From Lotus japonicus (taxonomy: Eukaryota > Streptophyta > Magnoliopsida > Fabales > Fabaceae): a stretch of 64,000 nt of DNA. The translations under genes were made by a program, and so were the position numbers. Positions 31,638 through 43,084 of the stretch are shown here, piece by piece. The stretch spans positions 23,205,038 to 23,269,037 of the forward strand of contig NC_080046.1 in the NCBI RefSeq assembly GCF_012489685.1, written 5' to 3'. Below the pieces are notes generated by a model, which saw nothing but the letters and a program-made list of their open reading frames with translations, was not told where the DNA came from and did not search any database. Numbering within the stretch: position 1 is the first letter of the stretch; each line of letters begins with the position of its first letter.

Positions 31638-34600
31638 TGAAGCTTGTAGGCGTAGACAATATGCTTTGCTCCATTTATTCATTTCTCGGTACAGAGAGAA
31701 AGGTGAAACGTTTGATGTTGACATGATTGTACTAGTTTCTTTTGTCAATGTTCTTTGTAGAGTATCACGTGATTCCTAAAACTTGACTTTCTTCTCAAGA
31801 ATGTCACATATATTTCCATTTGAATATGATGCTCTTTTCGCTCGATATTGCTTTCCTTTGGTCAGCCTTGAGATAGACATTGAACCTAGACGTTGAGAGT
31901 AGTCTTCTCAGATAGCTTGGACTGTCCTTGAAGCTTCGATTCTTCTTCTGTAGACGATCTTTAAGCTTCGCTTCATCTTGCATGCTTAGTTCTAAAGCTT
32001 TAATAGCTTGAAGCTCCATCTTCTTCTTCGTGAACTCCCTTCTTCTTGCTTGGGATAGACAATCTGATAGGTGTAGCATTCCCTTGCTTGTATCGTCTCC
32101 TCATGAACCTTTTGACTCTTCTTTGCTAGATGATCTTGATGCTTTGAATTTCTTTGTGCGGACCATCTTGAGTCTTGATCTTTACTTCCTTTGAATAGAC
32201 AGACTAGCAGATTTTAGACTTCTTTGCTAATGTAGTTGCTTTGTAGCTCCGATCATCCTTTTCTTTGGTCAGACGATCTGGTAGAGTTGACATTCTTTTT
32301 CTTGTAGTCTTGCTTGTATCTTTAACATCTTCTTTCTTCATCTAGTTGCACCATTTTTCAGCATTCCTTTGGTTGTCGAGCTTGTCTTGTCGCTTTGACC
32401 AATCTCTTCCATGTTGAAGTTGTCTTCATGTCATCGTCTTGCACTGCTTCTTTAGACGTTAGAGCGTGAGAGGTATAAGTATAATTTCCTGAAATACATT
32501 TCACATTATATATTTAATCAGTTCACTTATACTCTTGAAAATTTTTATCACTCATCTATGATTCTTGTAGTACTTGATTAGTGCAATGAAACACATAATT
32601 CATGAAGAAGAAAACATACCGATATTTCTCCAGTGAAGCATGAGGGGTATCTTTTGATGTTGTTATAGAACATATGCAAGTTTTTCTTTTGGATTTTAAG
32701 ATCTTCAGGTTGATGCTTTATCCACGCCTTCTGACTGTGACTTGTAGTCCTTAGTTCAGCTTCATCTTCATCTTTGGCTTGATCAGCTTTATCTATTGAT
32801 CTGATGCAGTCATGTGGCCTCAAGACAATTGTGTTGCTTCTTATCTTCCATCTTGATTTCTTTGGTTGTCGGTCCTTCAGCTTTGATGAAGTCCTTTTCC
32901 TTGAATCATCCTGGTTGCATCAGGCTCTTCCTGCTTAACAATCTTGGATCAGAGGTAGATATGTCTTTGCGTGAGTATGGACTCATTGACACCCTTTGAA
33001 TCTTCCCCAAGGATCTTTACTCCACACCTATTAAGGTGTCTGTATTTAGAGACCATGCTCTAATACCAATTGAAGTTGATCCAAGAGTAGCACAAGAAAG
33101 AAGGGTTTGAATTGTGCCATCCATAAACTTGGATTTTCAAACGATTGAAAGTTTGATCATCTTTGTTGGGATCGTTTGGTGCAGCGAAAATGTAAGAGAA
33201 GGGAAAGAGTCAATAAACACCAACATTTTATCCTGTTTCACCCCCTGAACGATAGGGCTACACCCATTCCTTGGCTATACCAAGATTTCACTAAGCACAA
33301 GTATCAAGGACTTCTTCATATATACAAGTATTCTTGTACATGTCTCTTCAGGCATACCAAGTATTATTTTACCACTGCCTCTCCAGACATTCCGAGAATT
33401 CTTTTGCCACAGCCTGTCTAGGCATTAAAAATATTTATTAGGACTTCTCCTTACTAAGTATTGTCAGAACTCCTCCTTTACAAAGTATGTAGGACTGCTC
33501 CTTAAACAATCTTTCTCAAAGAGTGATGGTAGATACAATTAAGTTCATGAATCATAAAGTATTGAAGATGAGATTTGACTCTATGTGTATACTTTATGTT
33601 CTAATACAAGAGAGAATAAGTGAGTGATTTGACTTTTAGGAAGAACTTATCTTCATGTCAAAGAAGACGATATTGATGATCATTTCTGAGTGATGAGCTC
33701 TGAGGCTTATTTTCTTCTTGAGCTTGAATGCTTAATTGTGTTGAGAATGAAAACTCAATCATGGTGAGCATAAGCGCTGAGTCTACAGTCTTATGTTGTT
33801 CACTTTATACTCTTGAATCTGCCATTGGAGCGTGTTCTTCACAGAGCTTCTAGCCGTTGGATCAAACCGTACATTATGTACTTGATTCAGATGTGTTGAT
33901 GTCATAGTACTGTTTGATTGAGACCTTTTGCCGAAAAGATGTATTATGTCAGCTTGTAGGTACCATAGGTTTGAGCTTCTATCCGTTGGTGTATAGATAT
34001 GGAAATGTGACAGTGACACCATTGTACTTCTTGCTTTGCTTTGTCCTTTGTCAGAACATGTGATCTTGACTTTGCATACCTTCTTTATGAATATGTTCCA
34101 CTCAGACGATGTGCTTTGATTGCTTTTCTGCTTCTATCATCTTTCCTTTCTTCAGGCGATCTTTCTTCGTCATTCTTCTATTCTTTAGACTATGTTCCTT
34201 GCTTCATTCATTCTTCATGTTGGTCGTAGGAGTTTAGAGATAAGCTTTGGCCAATCGCTTGAAGCTTCTTTTCTAGAGATGGATTGTCTTGAAGTGTGTT
34301 GCCTGGATGAGTAGATTATAATATGCAAAGACAATAAACTTTATTTCATTTTTCCATTTCTCCATTCCTTGATCAACGTGCTTTATAGTGATCCCTTGAT
34401 TTCTGGAACTTAATCTTCTCCTCTAGCATGTCAGAGATGTATTTCAAATTCACTTGGTGCTCATTCTCTGATCGTTGCTTCATTTGTTCATTCCTTGAGA
34501 TAACGATGAATGTAGATGTTGAATGCAGTCTTCTCAAACGATTTGATAGCTTTGCTTGATCTTGCATTGGTTGACTTGAAGCTTTGATTTCTTCTTCTTT

Positions 34601-34929
34601 AGACAGACTTGATGCTTTGACTCTAAATGTGTAGATTGTCTTGTGTCTTGATCATTCTTCTCTTTTCTAGCGTAGACGATGTGGCATATTTGACTTTCTT
34701 TGCTTGTATCGTCTGCCCTTGTTGCTTTGATCTTTCTCCTCTTAGGTTCAGCGTTTTCTTGCATAGTCTTGTGCTTTTAATATCAGACGATGAGGGATGT
34801 GAATTATAAGTGTTGTCTTTCCTGAAATGTAATTCATGCATATAAGGCTTTAAGCATAACACTTATAATCTTAAAAATTGTGATCATTTAAAATATGATA
34901 AACGATATATCTAGTGTTTGAACTTAACA
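31638..34929 (-). mobile_element. Old, internally deleted Sirevirus-like element
   Basis: Two diverged LTR copies can be aligned: 31638-about 32560 (left end lost to the family A insertion) and 33071-about 34929. An example pair is gagagtagtcttctcagatag (31896-31916) against gaatgcagtcttctcaaacg (34523-34542). Between them only about 500 bp of internal sequence remains. On the minus strand a PBS-like TGGTATTAGAGC (33057-33068) adjoins the right LTR, which starts tgaagttgatcc, similar in layout to the intact Sirevirus LTR. The right limit is uncertain. Confidence 0.6.
32578..32823 (-). pseudogene. Copia RNase H remnant
   Basis: The frame contains AWIKHQPEDLKIQKKN followed by FYNN, which lines up with [16 protein letters not shown]...YCDN in the RNase H of the intact Sirevirus. 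This places the end of pol next to the left LTR, as expected for a minus-sense element, with nearly all of gag-pol deleted. Confidence 0.5.
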
Positions 34930-35301
34930 TAATGGATATCGGAGCGACAACAGAAGTATATCGGGCACAAAGGAGTTGTGTCGATCTCAGTGGTGATAGA
35001 TCTGAAACAGACACAGGCTCACTGGTTGTGACCAGGCAACACAATGCTTGGCTGATCGCATGTTGAAGGCGTGGATTTGATATGGACAGGGACATAGCAA
35101 CGTCGAGGCGGTGGTGGTGTGTGGTAGTGGTGATGGGTGTGCGGCGGCAGTGCTGAGTGCGATTTGGTAACGCACGATAGAGAGAGACTTTAGTGCGACA
35201 AAGAAAAAGAGAGAGAGGGAGAGAACTCGCGAGTGGGAGGCAGAAGGTTTGGAGGTTCAATTTGAAACTATAACCTGATACAATTTTTTTGAAAGTTAAA
35301 G
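34930..35301. other. No gene seen
   Basis: The minus-strand frame 34871-35260 is partly low-complexity (ggtggtggtg type sequence near 35110-35140) and has no recognisable product. I see nothing else here. Confidence 0.4.
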
Positions 35302-35359
35302 ATATATATATATATATATTATATATATATAATATATATATTATATATATATATATATA
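35302..35359. repeat. (TA)n microsatellite
   Basis: Near-pure alternating ta with a few phase breaks. Confidence 0.95.
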
Positions 35360-36285
35360 AAAGCAATGTTGAGAAACAACTCCTCATAAGGTACACTAAT
35401 CTAGCCAGCAAAACACAAGAGCTTGCTAAATATCAAGTAAAAACCCCAAGCGACTACTCCTCTAAAAAGATGTTCGTAAAAGTAAAAAAATGACGACAAA
35501 TACGACCTAAGGAAATAACCAAGCCGCTCGAGACCTGCAACCAAGACCAATCTAAAAGAGCATACCAAAATCCCAACAGATAAAATCAATCCACACTATA
35601 TAGCATTGGAACAAAAGAGGATCACCCATCCAAAACTCGTAGCATTGGCATAAAAGAGGATCACCCATCCAAAACCGTGCATAAACAAGACGCTGAAGCT
35701 GGAAGGTGATCGTAGCCACAACGAGCAAACATGGACCGACAACCAATAGCCACACAAGAACCAACCGGCCACACCACACCTGAAGCTTCCACCGACACAA
35801 GCCCAACCACATGCGTACCCCAAAACCACTGTCGGCAGAAAACCTCAAAGCAAAAGCCCGAGAACCCGAAAACTCACCTAACTCGCTCCAAGGCAACCCG
35901 TTTGGAATTACAAGTCCCACAACCATTAGGTAATGTGGTAGCACAGTCTGCGCCGTACTCATCACTGCACTGTCCAAGTATAGCATGGCAAGTCCTTACA
36001 TATTCGCATTCATAAACACAGTCGCTTGCCTGATGAGATGCAATTCCCCTTGCCATTTACAAGCAAATAGTGACAATAGTGGTCACAAATTGAATACTGT
36101 GTCTGTGCAACATACCCACATGTACCGAGATATTGCCTACATTGATTTCTCCACTACCAGAACCAGATGATGAACAATGAAGCAATTGTGTCGTCACCCA
36201 AAAGAGCCTGGTGTGATTGAAGAAGCCCCGAATTTTACCTAGTTCACAGCCCTATAATGTAAAATATAATAAGTCTACAACAAAT
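35360..36285. other. Unclassified repeat-like DNA with a 39-bp tandem duplication
   Basis: A direct repeat, agaggatcacccatccaaaa with its flanks, occurs at 35601-35635 and 35640-35674 (period 39). The surroundings are moderately GC-rich with several open frames on both strands (35552-35986 minus, 35731-36015 plus) but no protein family I recognise. Confidence 0.35.
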
Positions 36286-36287
36286 TA

Positions 36288-37112
36288 CTCCCTCCGTTCC
36301 ATAAAGTTTGTTGTTTTGCACAATTTTTCAATATTCCAAAATGTTTGTTGTTTTAGAAAACCAATGCATTTTTTGCTAATTTTTTTCACCTATATTCTCA
36401 TTTAATACATTTTCTCTCACTTATCACCTTTCATATTAACCAACCACAACTCTTCTCTATTAATTACATTCTTCTCTATCTAAGTATAATTTAGGCTTAT
36501 TTGCACTTTTGGACCCCCACGTTTATATTTTTTGCGATTATTGACCCTGATCTTATTTTTCTACGAATGGAGACCCTAATCTTTCAAAATGTTGCACCGT
36601 TTACCCTTCCGTCTAAATTCGTCAAAAACTTGACGAAATCCACTTACCTGGCCTTCCGATAGAAGGGTAAACAGTGCAACGTTTTGAAAGATTAGGGTCT
36701 CCATTCAAACTAAAAATAAGATCAGGGTCAACAATCGCAAAAAATGTAAACTTGAGGGTCCAAAAGTGCATTTAAGTCATTTTTTAAATCCCCCTTTTAT
36801 CCACGTGGAAGACCATATCAGCGTGTTCCGTCAAGTTTTTGACGGATTTGGACGGATTTGGACGGAAGGGTAAACGGTACTGTGTTTTGAAAGAATAGGG
36901 TTCCCATTCGTAGAAAAAAAAGATAAGGGTTGACAATCGCAGAAAGTTAAAACATAAGGGTCCAAAAGTGCATTTAAGCCTATAATTTAATAGTTGCACA
37001 TCATACTAGTAAAATTAAATAAGGGCAATCTAGTCAAATTATACTATCAATAATTGTTTTCTTACCCTTTGTGTCACAACCTTAAACTACAAACTTTCTG
37101 GAACGGAGAGAG
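36288..37112. mobile_element. Stowaway-type (Tc1/mariner) MITE, interrupted
   Basis: The left end ctccctccgttcc (36288-36300) and the right end, reading inward ctctctccgttcc (37112-37100), are inverted repeats matching the Stowaway terminal consensus. Each is flanked by TA (36286-36287 and 37113-37114). Internal repeats of ttgttgtttt are near the left end. Most of its length is the nested element 36494-36980; without that it would be about 330 bp. Confidence 0.85.
36494..36980. mobile_element. Mutator-type MITE nested in the Stowaway
   Basis: The ends are inverted repeats (ggcttatttgcacttttgg against ggcttaaatgcacttttgg) and a perfect 9-bp duplication tataattta flanks them (36485-36493, 36981-36989), typical of Mutator-like elements. 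Inside, a second inverted pair links about 36500-36625 with 36655-36775 (cccttccg...gggtaaac, ggtctccatt and relatives), so the left half is close to a long hairpin. The right third repeats the same phrases a third time. Confidence 0.85.
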
Positions 37113-37114
37113 TA

Positions 37115-39378
37115 TGTGAGGTAGACAATGTACTATTTATAGGAAAATATCACATGGCAAAAAGTAAATTGCATAATAATAACCCTAAAAATAATAGAGA
37201 ATATCGCATAAGATATTTAACTCTTAAACAATTTTTATTATGGTAAAATAGTGAATTCTGATTAGATCATATGTTTACGTAATTTTATTTATTTATCTTT
37301 TTACAGAAACGTAAACTTTTAACAGTACATAGTTATTAAACTTTTTTTTTTTCAATAAGCGTAGTTTTCAATTTTGAACTAACTAGCTAATTCAGCTATT
37401 TAACACAGATGGTTTCAGGGAATCTGTGGGATTGAGTTGTGAACGACATTACTCTTTTTAAATATAATCACGGGATCCAAATTATTTGAAATTTTATATT
37501 TAAGAAATCACAAAATGCCATTTGAAAATCTAGATTTGTTACTCACCAGTCACCATATATATTTTAATAATCTTTTCCCCACAGGCAAACTAAAAATGAC
37601 AAAAATCACAACCTGAACCGCTTTTGTGGTTTCATTTTGGAGGAAGCATCATTTTTTTGCCGCACTTAGAATAAAACCAAAATTTCTTTTAACTTGTCTG
37701 GGTAGATATATTGGGAAAGCCAAATCAATAGGGAGAGAAAGAGAAAGAAGAGAGAGAGGAGCTCTTCCCCGTGAGGAGAACTTGGAGGCATCCAAAGAAG
37801 ACACCTAAAGCTGTAACAAAATTTTGACACTTTTTGCTGGTGTGTGATAAGTGAGTAATGATAGGTACACATAAAAACAATATTGGTATTTCAAATAAAT
37901 TTTCTCTCGAGATTTCACTCTTTTGTGACATTCGTCATATCAACTTTTTTTTTTTTCTTTTTCACTCTGGATGTTTATTGAATATTTGCACTACACGCTT
38001 TGATACCATGCATTTTCCGTGATCAATATGGTGTGGCTCTATCAACCATTGAGATTCCTTGCAGCTTCCAACTTAACCCCAATGTTGCATATAGTACTCT
38101 ACCATCTCTTTCATCAGTTTTTCACGTTCCCATGCAGAAGAATGTTTGTTTCCAAAACAAGTATACTGTTTTCTCTTACCCTAAGACCCCACACGCTTCT
38201 TTCATGTATATGTTTAATGCATCCATGGCTTATTCTATGCAGGACAAGTTTATACCAGCTTGCACACGTTGTCCTCTTCTCTATTATCCACTTTTTTACT
38301 GCTATACAGAATGTGGCAAATCAAACCCCTTTCATCCTAAGTGATTATATATATTTCCCTTTCTTTTATCAAGTTAAAGTAGAAGAAGTAACTTAATTTT
38401 ATTGGTATAACTAAATAGTCATATAGATAACTATAGGAGAGTAAACCAAGCTGAAGGAGGAAAAACTCGTGATCTAGAAGTTTAAATATTATCCTTATTC
38501 ACTAATTAAAAGAAAATCATATACAAATTAACAAGCAACTCAACTACCAATAATGATTGTCGAACATACAGGACTATACTACGACATGTGATCAACATAC
38601 GTGTTTTCTTATATTGGGTTGAGCACCTTTTATGCTCCCCAACAATAAATTTTTTTTATCAAAAAAAAATATACATGTTTTCGCTGTTAAAAGTGAAATG
38701 TAAAAAAAAAACATAACACTAAGTTTTGAACTGTCACAAAATTAGCACTTATTTGAAGACACACCCATTTCGTGCGGTTTAAATAAACGTTTGCTAAACT
38801 TTTTTTGTACACTTCACATTTAGTTGTGAAAACACATATGTCGATCACATATCGCACATAAAAACATTTACATAGTTTGAAACATGTCATCTTGTTACAA
38901 ACTTGGGTGAGTTATAACACGGGACCAAGAAAATTACATTATTCACATATCTTATTTACATTATGCTCACGTATCTTATTTTACATTACTGACACTCCTT
39001 TTAGAGGTGTTATAGGAAGCCCATACAAACCTACAAGATTAAAATTTTAGTGATTTTTTTCACCCTCTTGTAAAGTTAGCATCCAATAGTTATTAATGAA
39101 TGTAATAATTTAATGAAATTTGAAAATAAGGCATAGTAATTAAACAAAAATTAAATTGTTCTTTAATTGTTATCTTTTTATTTAATTTACTTTTTACCAA
39201 ACGTAGTTATTTGTATTCCATGCTGTGTCAAAGTAGGTCTTGATTGGTTCAGATCAAACTTCAGTGGCAAACTGGCAATGAATATCATTGAAGGAAAAGA
39301 ACAAGACCCTTAAAATTAAAACATATTGTAATTCCAAAACTGCATCACATGTGATCAACAAGATTCTGTCCTCGTCCC
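37115..39378. other. AT-rich intergenic DNA upstream of the bHLH-type gene
   Basis: No transposon ends or gene models are convincing. Two overlapping frames at 38000-38396 and one at 37626-37808 are open by chance as far as I can judge; they resemble no family I know and lack splice or promoter context. The 37730-37760 stretch is gaga-rich. Confidence 0.5.
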
Positions 39379-39447
39379 TCTTTATAAACCATCAAATTAT
39401 TCAGATTTCTTTGTATAAAGTTTTCTTGTGTGAGAGAGAGTGAGAAA
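39379..39447 (+). promoter_or_regulatory. Core promoter and 5' UTR of the bHLH-type gene
   Basis: A TATA box, tttataaacc, lies at about 39380-39389, some 60 bp before the ATG. The leader is AT-rich and ends with a gaga tract just before gaaaATGG. Confidence 0.55.
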
Positions 39448-40747
39448 ATGGTCTCCAGGGGTCACAAGAGAACAGCCATGTACAGGAACCTACAACTTCT
39501 TCGTTCAATCTCATGCTCTCATTCGGTGATTACTCTGAAACATCTTTATTTTCTCTGTTTGCATGCAGTTTCTCCTCATTTTTAATTTCTGGATGAACTT
39601 TTGTTACATGCAAAATTAATCCATTTTAAAAGCAAAAAAGCTTAATTTCCATTCAATTTCTATCAGTCTCTTCCTCTTATCAAATACATTTGTTCCCATT
39701 AACCAAAACATGATCTAAGGAGACTTCTCCACTTGATGTTAACATTTGAATAGAAACACTCACTTTGAAATATCAATCCTTTTCTTGCTTATGATTTTGC
39801 CTCTAAATGCATATTAATATGCTTCATGAACTGAAGATCACATTGAGATATGGTGGAATGATTTCCATGTTTATACAGCGGCGCCGTAAAGCCTCAGTTT
39901 TATTGGATGTATCAGAGTATATACAAGGTTTAAAGCAAAAGCTGCAAGAATTGAACCAGTTACAAGTTGCAAAAGCTCAGAAAATCATTGATTATGATCC
40001 AATGCCTAAGGTAATCAACTATACTTCACATTATTAAATTCAGTTGAAAGGGAATTCAGAATTCTTCTAGCCAGATAATTTTAAATTCAGTGAAGTGAGG
40101 GAACTTCAGCCGTTCGATCAAAGATACCATTAAGATATAAAGATATTATTTCAAAGGTTTAATAATCTCTTTAAGTCTGAGTCGTCTCATTAGTCAAATG
40201 ATTGAGAACCCCTGACTGCATCGAATGCAGAATTTCATGACTACAATGAACTGGGTTCAAGATTCTTCTGCCTAGTAGCCTAATAGTAGATAATGATCAT
40301 AATTGATTAATTTTTCATTGTTATTAATGATTTTGCAGCTTAAAGTTGAACCACAAGAAGAAGGCTTTGTGATTAAGGTGCTGAGTGAAAGGAGTTGTCA
40401 AGGGTTGCTGGTGTTCATATTAGAAGCCTTTGAAGAGCTGGGTCTTGATGTGCTCCATGCTCGGGTTTCTTGTGCAGACATCTTCTCTCTAGAAGCTGTT
40501 GGAAACAAAGTAATGAATGATGTGACATACACACTCACATGCATAATTATCAATTAAGGAAACCAGTTCCTTTCATTTGTACTGAATGAATGATGAAACA
40601 TTTTTGGTGAAGCCACTGACACGATTAATTGCTTTATGGATGTTTCAGGAGAACAATCAAGATACTCGTCCTTTGGATGCACATATGGTTGAAAAAGTAG
40701 TGTCTCAAGCTATTCAAAATTGGAAGGAAGTTACACAGAAATTATGA
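39448..40747 (+). CDS. bHLH-type regulator with C-terminal ACT-like domain, four exons
   Basis: Exons are 39448-39525, 39879-40010, 40339-40509 and 40649-40747. All introns are GT-AG and phase 0, giving 159 residues. The product resembles the small plant family of Arabidopsis At2g40435 and At3g56220 (annotated as SCREAM-like bHLH proteins). Residues 1-26 (MVSRGHKRTAMYRNLQLL...) form the first helix, 27-60 the second helix and leucine-rich extension (SVLLDVSEYIQGLKQKLQEL), and about 71-127 the ACT-like fold with GLDVLHARVSCAD. The basic region lacks the usual Glu-Arg DNA contacts of true bHLH factors, so it may act mainly by dimerising in the nucleus. Every exon agrees with the family; the assignment is from remembered family features, not from a search. 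Confidence 0.9.
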
Positions 40748-43084
40748 TCAGAAAAAACTACTGTCCCCAATTAGAAATCTTGTGTTTACTTGATCAGTTT
40801 ACTCTTTCTTTGTTACCAAAATGTTTCATATTAGATATAAATAGATCCATGTAGAAGTTTGACTTTCTGATGAATATCTTATTTAAATGATTCTAGAAAA
40901 ACTTATATTAAATCACTTTAATTAGTTTTAAGTGGATAAATAATATATTTAAAATAAGTGGATTAGAAATTCCACTTATCTTAAATCATTGATCCACCTA
41001 GCTAGGACTGAGTAATTTAACCCAAGTTTTTTTATGGGTTATTTAGACCGGCCCAATAGGATTCTTATGAAGTGTGTAGTCCCAAACTGACCAGCATCCT
41101 AAATGAGTGCCCTATAGTTGCATGCATGTGAGAAATAACACATAAGAAAAGGAAGGTTAATAGAAATTTGCTCAGTAAATTAAAATAAAGTAAAATTCTT
41201 AAATCAAGAAAAATATGTTAATATTGCAATTGGTTCCCAGAAACAACCCAAAAACACGTTGTCCTAAAAATACATATACAAAAGCAAGTCTACTCTATCG
41301 CTCAAGTAATATAATATAGGACGGAAGTCCCAACTATCGAATCTCAAGGGATCAAAGTGATAAGAGTTAACTTCAGGAAATTCTTATGTCTAAGTGACTA
41401 AAAGTTGAGTTGGACTGAGGAAAACTGTTCACCAAAGTGAAGAACATAAACGTATCAAAACAAAGAGTTGTTTTGATTGAGAACAAAGAGTATGCTTTAA
41501 AGCAGTCAGATCCACTTCCCCAGTTCCAATTCACTTTGCTAAATCCTTTGTTTACTAGTTGTACCCTTTTCTTTTTTTTGGTCAAGCTAGTTCTACCCTT
41601 TAAAGCATTAGTTTTTGTTAGCTTGCTTATGTAAATGCACTACTATATAGTGAGCAACCTGCATCACTGGTGTGATCATGCTAATAGGTTAATTTGAAGA
41701 ACGGAGAGGGTACCTAAGAGATGTTTCACCATCTAAACATCGGCTAACTAGAAGCACATAAAATACTACCAAAAACCTCTGCCAAGAGTGAAGTAAGAGA
41801 GACTTCTTATATTTAATTAAATCAAGGCTCCATAAATTGATCATCCCTGCTAATGTTAAATCATTCACAAGGATTATACTCCAACTGACCAAATCAAGAC
41901 ATACATGACGCATAGTGAAATAATTTAATCAAATATAAAGCAAGAGATTGAATTGAAATCAGAGTTTATGTCATCAAATACATCATATACAATCTTAAGT
42001 AAATGGTTAGCTACGCATAGTAATATGCGAATACAAAACCACAACAAAAAACATAGCTAACATCCTAGTATAACTGTAAAGGTTGAATATTTTTCTTTGG
42101 AGTCCTTCTTTTTCTCCGCGCCATGTTGGAAGAATTCTCTCTTAAACGACACACTTTGCTGCTCTGTCAATCTTCTGTAAAAGTTGCTACGACACATTTT
42201 GTGCGATGAAGCATGACCATTCCTATTGAGTGGCACGGTCGTGCCTACTTGAGTGGCACGATCGTGCTGCTTAAATATTTGTCACCTTGGACGTGTCTTC
42301 TTTCACCATGAGTGTGGCACTCAACAGGATGCACATTCGTGGCCCTAGTCTACCACAACCTAGTCCTCAAGTCGGACCAGATTCTTTTTTCTTTGGCTCA
42401 TTTTCATTTTTTCCAACACTTTTCATCTTTTATGCTCTTTACATGACTTAGGGCGTGTTTGGTTCAACTAGGGTAGGGGAGGGATGAATTTTAGTGAAGT
42501 GGAGGGGATGAGAGAGATTTTAATACTTATTATGATTGGTTCATAGGAGGGAATGGAGAGGGAAAAAACTCTTTTTTATATTGTTGATCAGGGAAGAGAG
42601 AGATTTCATAATTAATTTACTTTTATACACTTTTATGTATTTCTTTGTATTTAGCAACACAAGGTAACATCATTATGTGCAAGGAGAAATTTTACTCACC
42701 TCCCTGAGGTTTATGATTACTGCATCGACCTCTCATCTATTTTGCAAAGTGCATTGACCTCCCATTCTTCATATATCACTTAGAATAATAGAAGGGTAGT
42801 GAGTATTATAATGACAAATATTTTGGGAGGGCAATGCAATATTGATAAACTTTGGGGAGTTTAGTGCAGTGTTCACAATAAAATAAGAGTAGTTAGTGTC
42901 TTTTCACATAATAGAGGGGATATCGGTGTAATAATGATAAACTTCAATGGCATGTTTTTTTTGGATGTATATGCCAATGAAATAAAAGGAAAAATATAGG
43001 TAATAAAGTAAGGATATGGGGTAGTTACAACACCTTTCATATGACCCAATTACTCCATTACTTCATAGGGAGGAATTTGGATTC
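40748..43084. other. Intergenic DNA
   Basis: No gene is seen. At 42226-42271 a phrase gagtggcacg(g/a)tcgtgc occurs twice and includes the palindrome gcacgatcgtgc. Near 42452, gggcgtgtttggttc is a phrase typical of MITE ends, but I could not find its partner. The short frames at 41373-41634 and 41689-41913 look like chance. Confidence 0.45.

Noticed and set aside
38000..38396. Two overlapping ORFs of 114 and 125 codons
   Set aside because: They overlap in different frames, resemble no family and lack promoter or splice context.
42226..42271. Palindromic gcacgatcgtgc repeats as an operator or CRISPR-like pair
   Set aside because: Only two copies with no array or nearby gene; plant nuclear context.
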